This document shows positions 62,211-64,000 of a stretch of 64,000 bases of DNA, one piece after another; position 1 is the first letter of the stretch; each line of letters begins with the position of its first letter. This DNA is from Talpa occidentalis (Eukaryota > Chordata > Mammalia > Eulipotyphla > Talpidae), in NCBI RefSeq assembly GCF_014898055.3, contig NW_023603184.1:114752615-114816614 (forward strand), read 5' to 3'. The translations under genes and the position numbers were made by a program. Below the pieces are notes generated by a model that searched no databases, was not told where the DNA came from, and worked only from the letters and a program-made list of their open reading frames with translations.

Positions 62211-62343
62211 TGAAATGCAAGAGGCCTACAAAAAAAAAAAGACCAATTCTCATACCTTACTCCCACCACTGCTATTGAAATGCAAGAGGCCTACAAAAAA
62301 AAAAAAAAGACCAATTCTCATACCTTACTCCCACCACTGCTAT
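62211..62343. repeat. Tandem duplication, 65/68 bp, nearly identical
   Basis: Two adjacent copies start TGAAATGCAAGAGGCCTACA at 62211 and 62276. They differ only in the length of an internal A run (11 versus 14). Near identity points to a recent event or an assembly artefact. Confidence 0.95.
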
Positions 62344-62779
62344 TGTTTCCAGATTTATAGCTAAAGTCAAATCTCTGAAGACTCAGAGGGGTAACAAATA
62401 AAGGTCAATCTCAGGAAGAAGCTTACATGTAAAGAGAATGGAAGGATTTAATTAATTTATATTGCGTAAAATCTGGGCAATGTGTGTGGGAATTGTTTCT
62501 CAGGAATTGGACAATTGTGTAAAGAAGAATTGTGTAATACAGATTAGATTTTTTTTTCATATATACTGCAACAGAGAGTTCTATAAAGTTTACAATCATT
62601 TACATGATTGCGTGACTGAACCGATATAAGGTAACCCAAATTAAATGATTTGCAGATACCACCAAATTCCTGGCAGATGGAAAGTACAATTTACAAATTA
62701 AAGAGAAGTGTTAGTATGGGTTATATGTGAAACACCACTTACCTTCTACATTCTCAAGCTGAACAAACAAGGTCCTTAA

Positions 62780-63084
62780 AAATACACAGTGAGGGGCCTC
62801 CCTGGTGGCTCGGGAGTTAAAGTCTCAGTGCTATCAAACTATCACCAGCCACTACAGCATGAGTTCGATCCCCAGCCAGGTAGCTAATCCACACGGTGCA
62901 GTAGACCTCTCCTGTCTAGCCTGCTGCTCCCTTTTGCAGTGTATTTCAGTAGATACACCTGTTCTGCTCCCCATTCTGTCTCCGGTGAATCCTCTCACCC
63001 CTTGCACCTCTGGCCTATGTCCCAGTTCTTGCTTGCATAAATAAATAAAAATAAATCTTTAAAAAAAAGAAAAAGAAATACACA
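62780..63084 (+). mobile_element. tRNA-derived SINE, full length, sense, 9-bp TSD
   Basis: GGGGCCTCCCTGGTGGCTCG head, B box GAGTTCGATCCCC, body and ATAAATAAATAAAAATAAAT tail. Flanking repeat AAATACACA at 62780-62788 and 63076-63084. An older subfamily than the 59.4-kb copy (fewer CpG). Confidence 0.9.
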
Positions 63085-63154
63085 ATAAGATGCATGTCTG
63101 TATTTGATGCCAAGTAGTGAAGTAATGAATTTCTCTAATTTGCAGTTTTATTAT

Positions 63155-63673
63155 CATTTTATCTCTATCCTATTTTTTTTTTAAGATTTATTTATTTAGG
63201 GCCTCCCCTGGTGGTGCAGCAGGTTGAGTGCCATGCTGTGAAGATGTCTGCAGCCCATGTAGTGCGGGTTCAATTCCTGGCAGGCCAGGGAGATACTCAC
63301 ATGGCACGGCAGACCCCTCTGTCTTGCCTGCTGCTCTCCTCAGCAGTGTTTTTGGTCCATCTGCATGTTCTGCTTCCCGCTCTGTCTCTGGTGAATTCTC
63401 TCACCCTCCCATGCCTCTGGCCTTTAAACATACGAGAACTGGGGTACAGGCCAGAGTTGTGGGGGGGTGAGAGAATTTACTAGAGACAGAATGGGGAACA
63501 GAAAAGGCAGATCTACTGAAATACACTGCTGAGGGGGAGCAGCGGGTGAGTCAGGAGAGGTCTGCTGCCCCATGTGGGTAGCTCTTTGGCTAGGCATGGA
63601 ACTGTGTTGCAGTGGCTGCAGCTAGCTTCAATAACCCCTTGTGCCACCAGGGAGGCCTCATTTTATCTCTATC
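63155..63673. mobile_element. Inverted SINE pair within one 15-bp TSD
   Basis: CATTTTATCTCTATC occurs at 63155-63169 and 63659-63673. Between them is an antisense SINE (T-rich tail and AAGATTTATTTATTTA at 63184-63199, then from 63424 to its head at 63658) that is interrupted by a sense SINE lacking its own tail (GGGCCTCCCCTGGTGGTGCA at 63200 to TCTGGCCT at about 63423). The two face each other and form an inverted repeat of about 220 bp per arm. Confidence 0.88.
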
Positions 63674-63812
63674 TTGATAAAGCAGTAAATGAAGCTCTTT
63701 ACCTTCAAATTGGTATTTTAACAAAAAATATTTCATTCACAGAATTTTATCTAACATGACTTGAGGATGAAATTTATAGTCATTGCAGTATATTTGGAAA
63801 ATGCAATAAAAT

Positions 63813-64000
63813 AAGAAGAAAAAGTGGTGTGGCAGACCTCTTCTGTCTCGCCTGCTGCTCCCCTCAGCAGTGTATTTCATCTGTCTGTCTGTTCTATTCC
63901 CTGCTCTGTCTCTGGTGAATCCTCTCACCCTCCTGTGCATCTGGCCTGTACCTCAGTTCTTGTATAAATAAATAAATAAATCTTTTTTAAAAAGAAGAAA
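63813..64000 (+). mobile_element. tRNA-derived SINE, 5'-truncated, sense
   Basis: Body and tail only (GGCAGACCTCTTCTGTCTCG to TATAAATAAATAAATAAATC). AAGAAGAAA at 63813-63821 and again at the window edge (63992-64000) is the probable target duplication. Confidence 0.88.

Noticed and set aside
61573..64000. 3' end of a neighbouring collagen gene (COL5A2 is the expected tail-to-tail neighbour)
   Set aside because: No COLFI-like exon or Gly-X-Y exon was found on the minus strand here. The neighbour is probably beyond the window.

Overview
The window is nuclear DNA of a placental mammal and contains one complete protein-coding gene, COL3A1 (collagen type III alpha-1 chain), on the + strand. Intron-rich gene structure, MIR, L2 and L1 fossils, endogenous retrovirus LTRs and many copies of one lineage-specific tRNA-derived SINE all point this way. 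The SINE has a GGCCTCCC(C/T)(G/T)GTGGCGCAG head, an A/B-box tRNA-like region, a conserved body and an (AAAT)n-CTTT-A(n) tail. It is not a primate Alu, rodent B1/B2, ruminant/cetacean CHR, carnivore SINEC, horse ERE or vespertilionid VES element as I know them. A laurasiatherian is likely and a rhinolophoid-type bat is a tentative guess, but the species cannot be fixed from the sequence alone.

Layout. Bases 1-18956 are AT-rich intergenic DNA with decayed L2/MIR fragments, an antisense L1 3' end (12241-13215), four SINE copies and an 18-bp-TSD-flanked, 3'-truncated 5S rRNA retropseudogene (13577-13698). A TATTTAA box (18957) lies 30 bp upstream of the inferred COL3A1 transcription start (about 18987). 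The short leader carries two small upstream ORFs and the collagen 5' stem-loop around the start codon. The coding sequence is split over 51 exons from 19103 to 56648. Every exon boundary was placed on an AG/GT junction with reading frame kept throughout, giving 1461 codons plus stop. The 3' UTR has a proximal poly(A) signal (56890) and a distal one (57584-57602). The downstream flank (57715-64000) is packed with LTRs of three kinds, several with 4-6 bp target duplications, followed by more SINEs. Among these is an inverted SINE pair enclosed by a single 15-bp target duplication.

Protein. The prepro-chain has a 23-residue signal peptide, a ten-cysteine VWFC domain, a short N-propeptide helix, the N-proteinase site, about 342 uninterrupted Gly-X-Y triplets (residues 169-1194), a Cys-Cys knot, the C-telopeptide, the C-proteinase site (G1216|D1217) and a fibrillar COLFI C-propeptide with eight cysteines. 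Known ligand motifs (GRPGER, GLPGEN, GMPGER, GVMGFP) and helical cross-link lysines are present. The collagenase site reads G|L-I where I recall G|I-A in human and mouse.

I see no undescribed biological system here. The best second-look items are the tailless 5S retropseudogene, the variant collagenase site, the inverted SINE composite and the LTR cluster just beyond the collagen poly(A) site. Comparisons with human or mouse come from memory and are marked as such.
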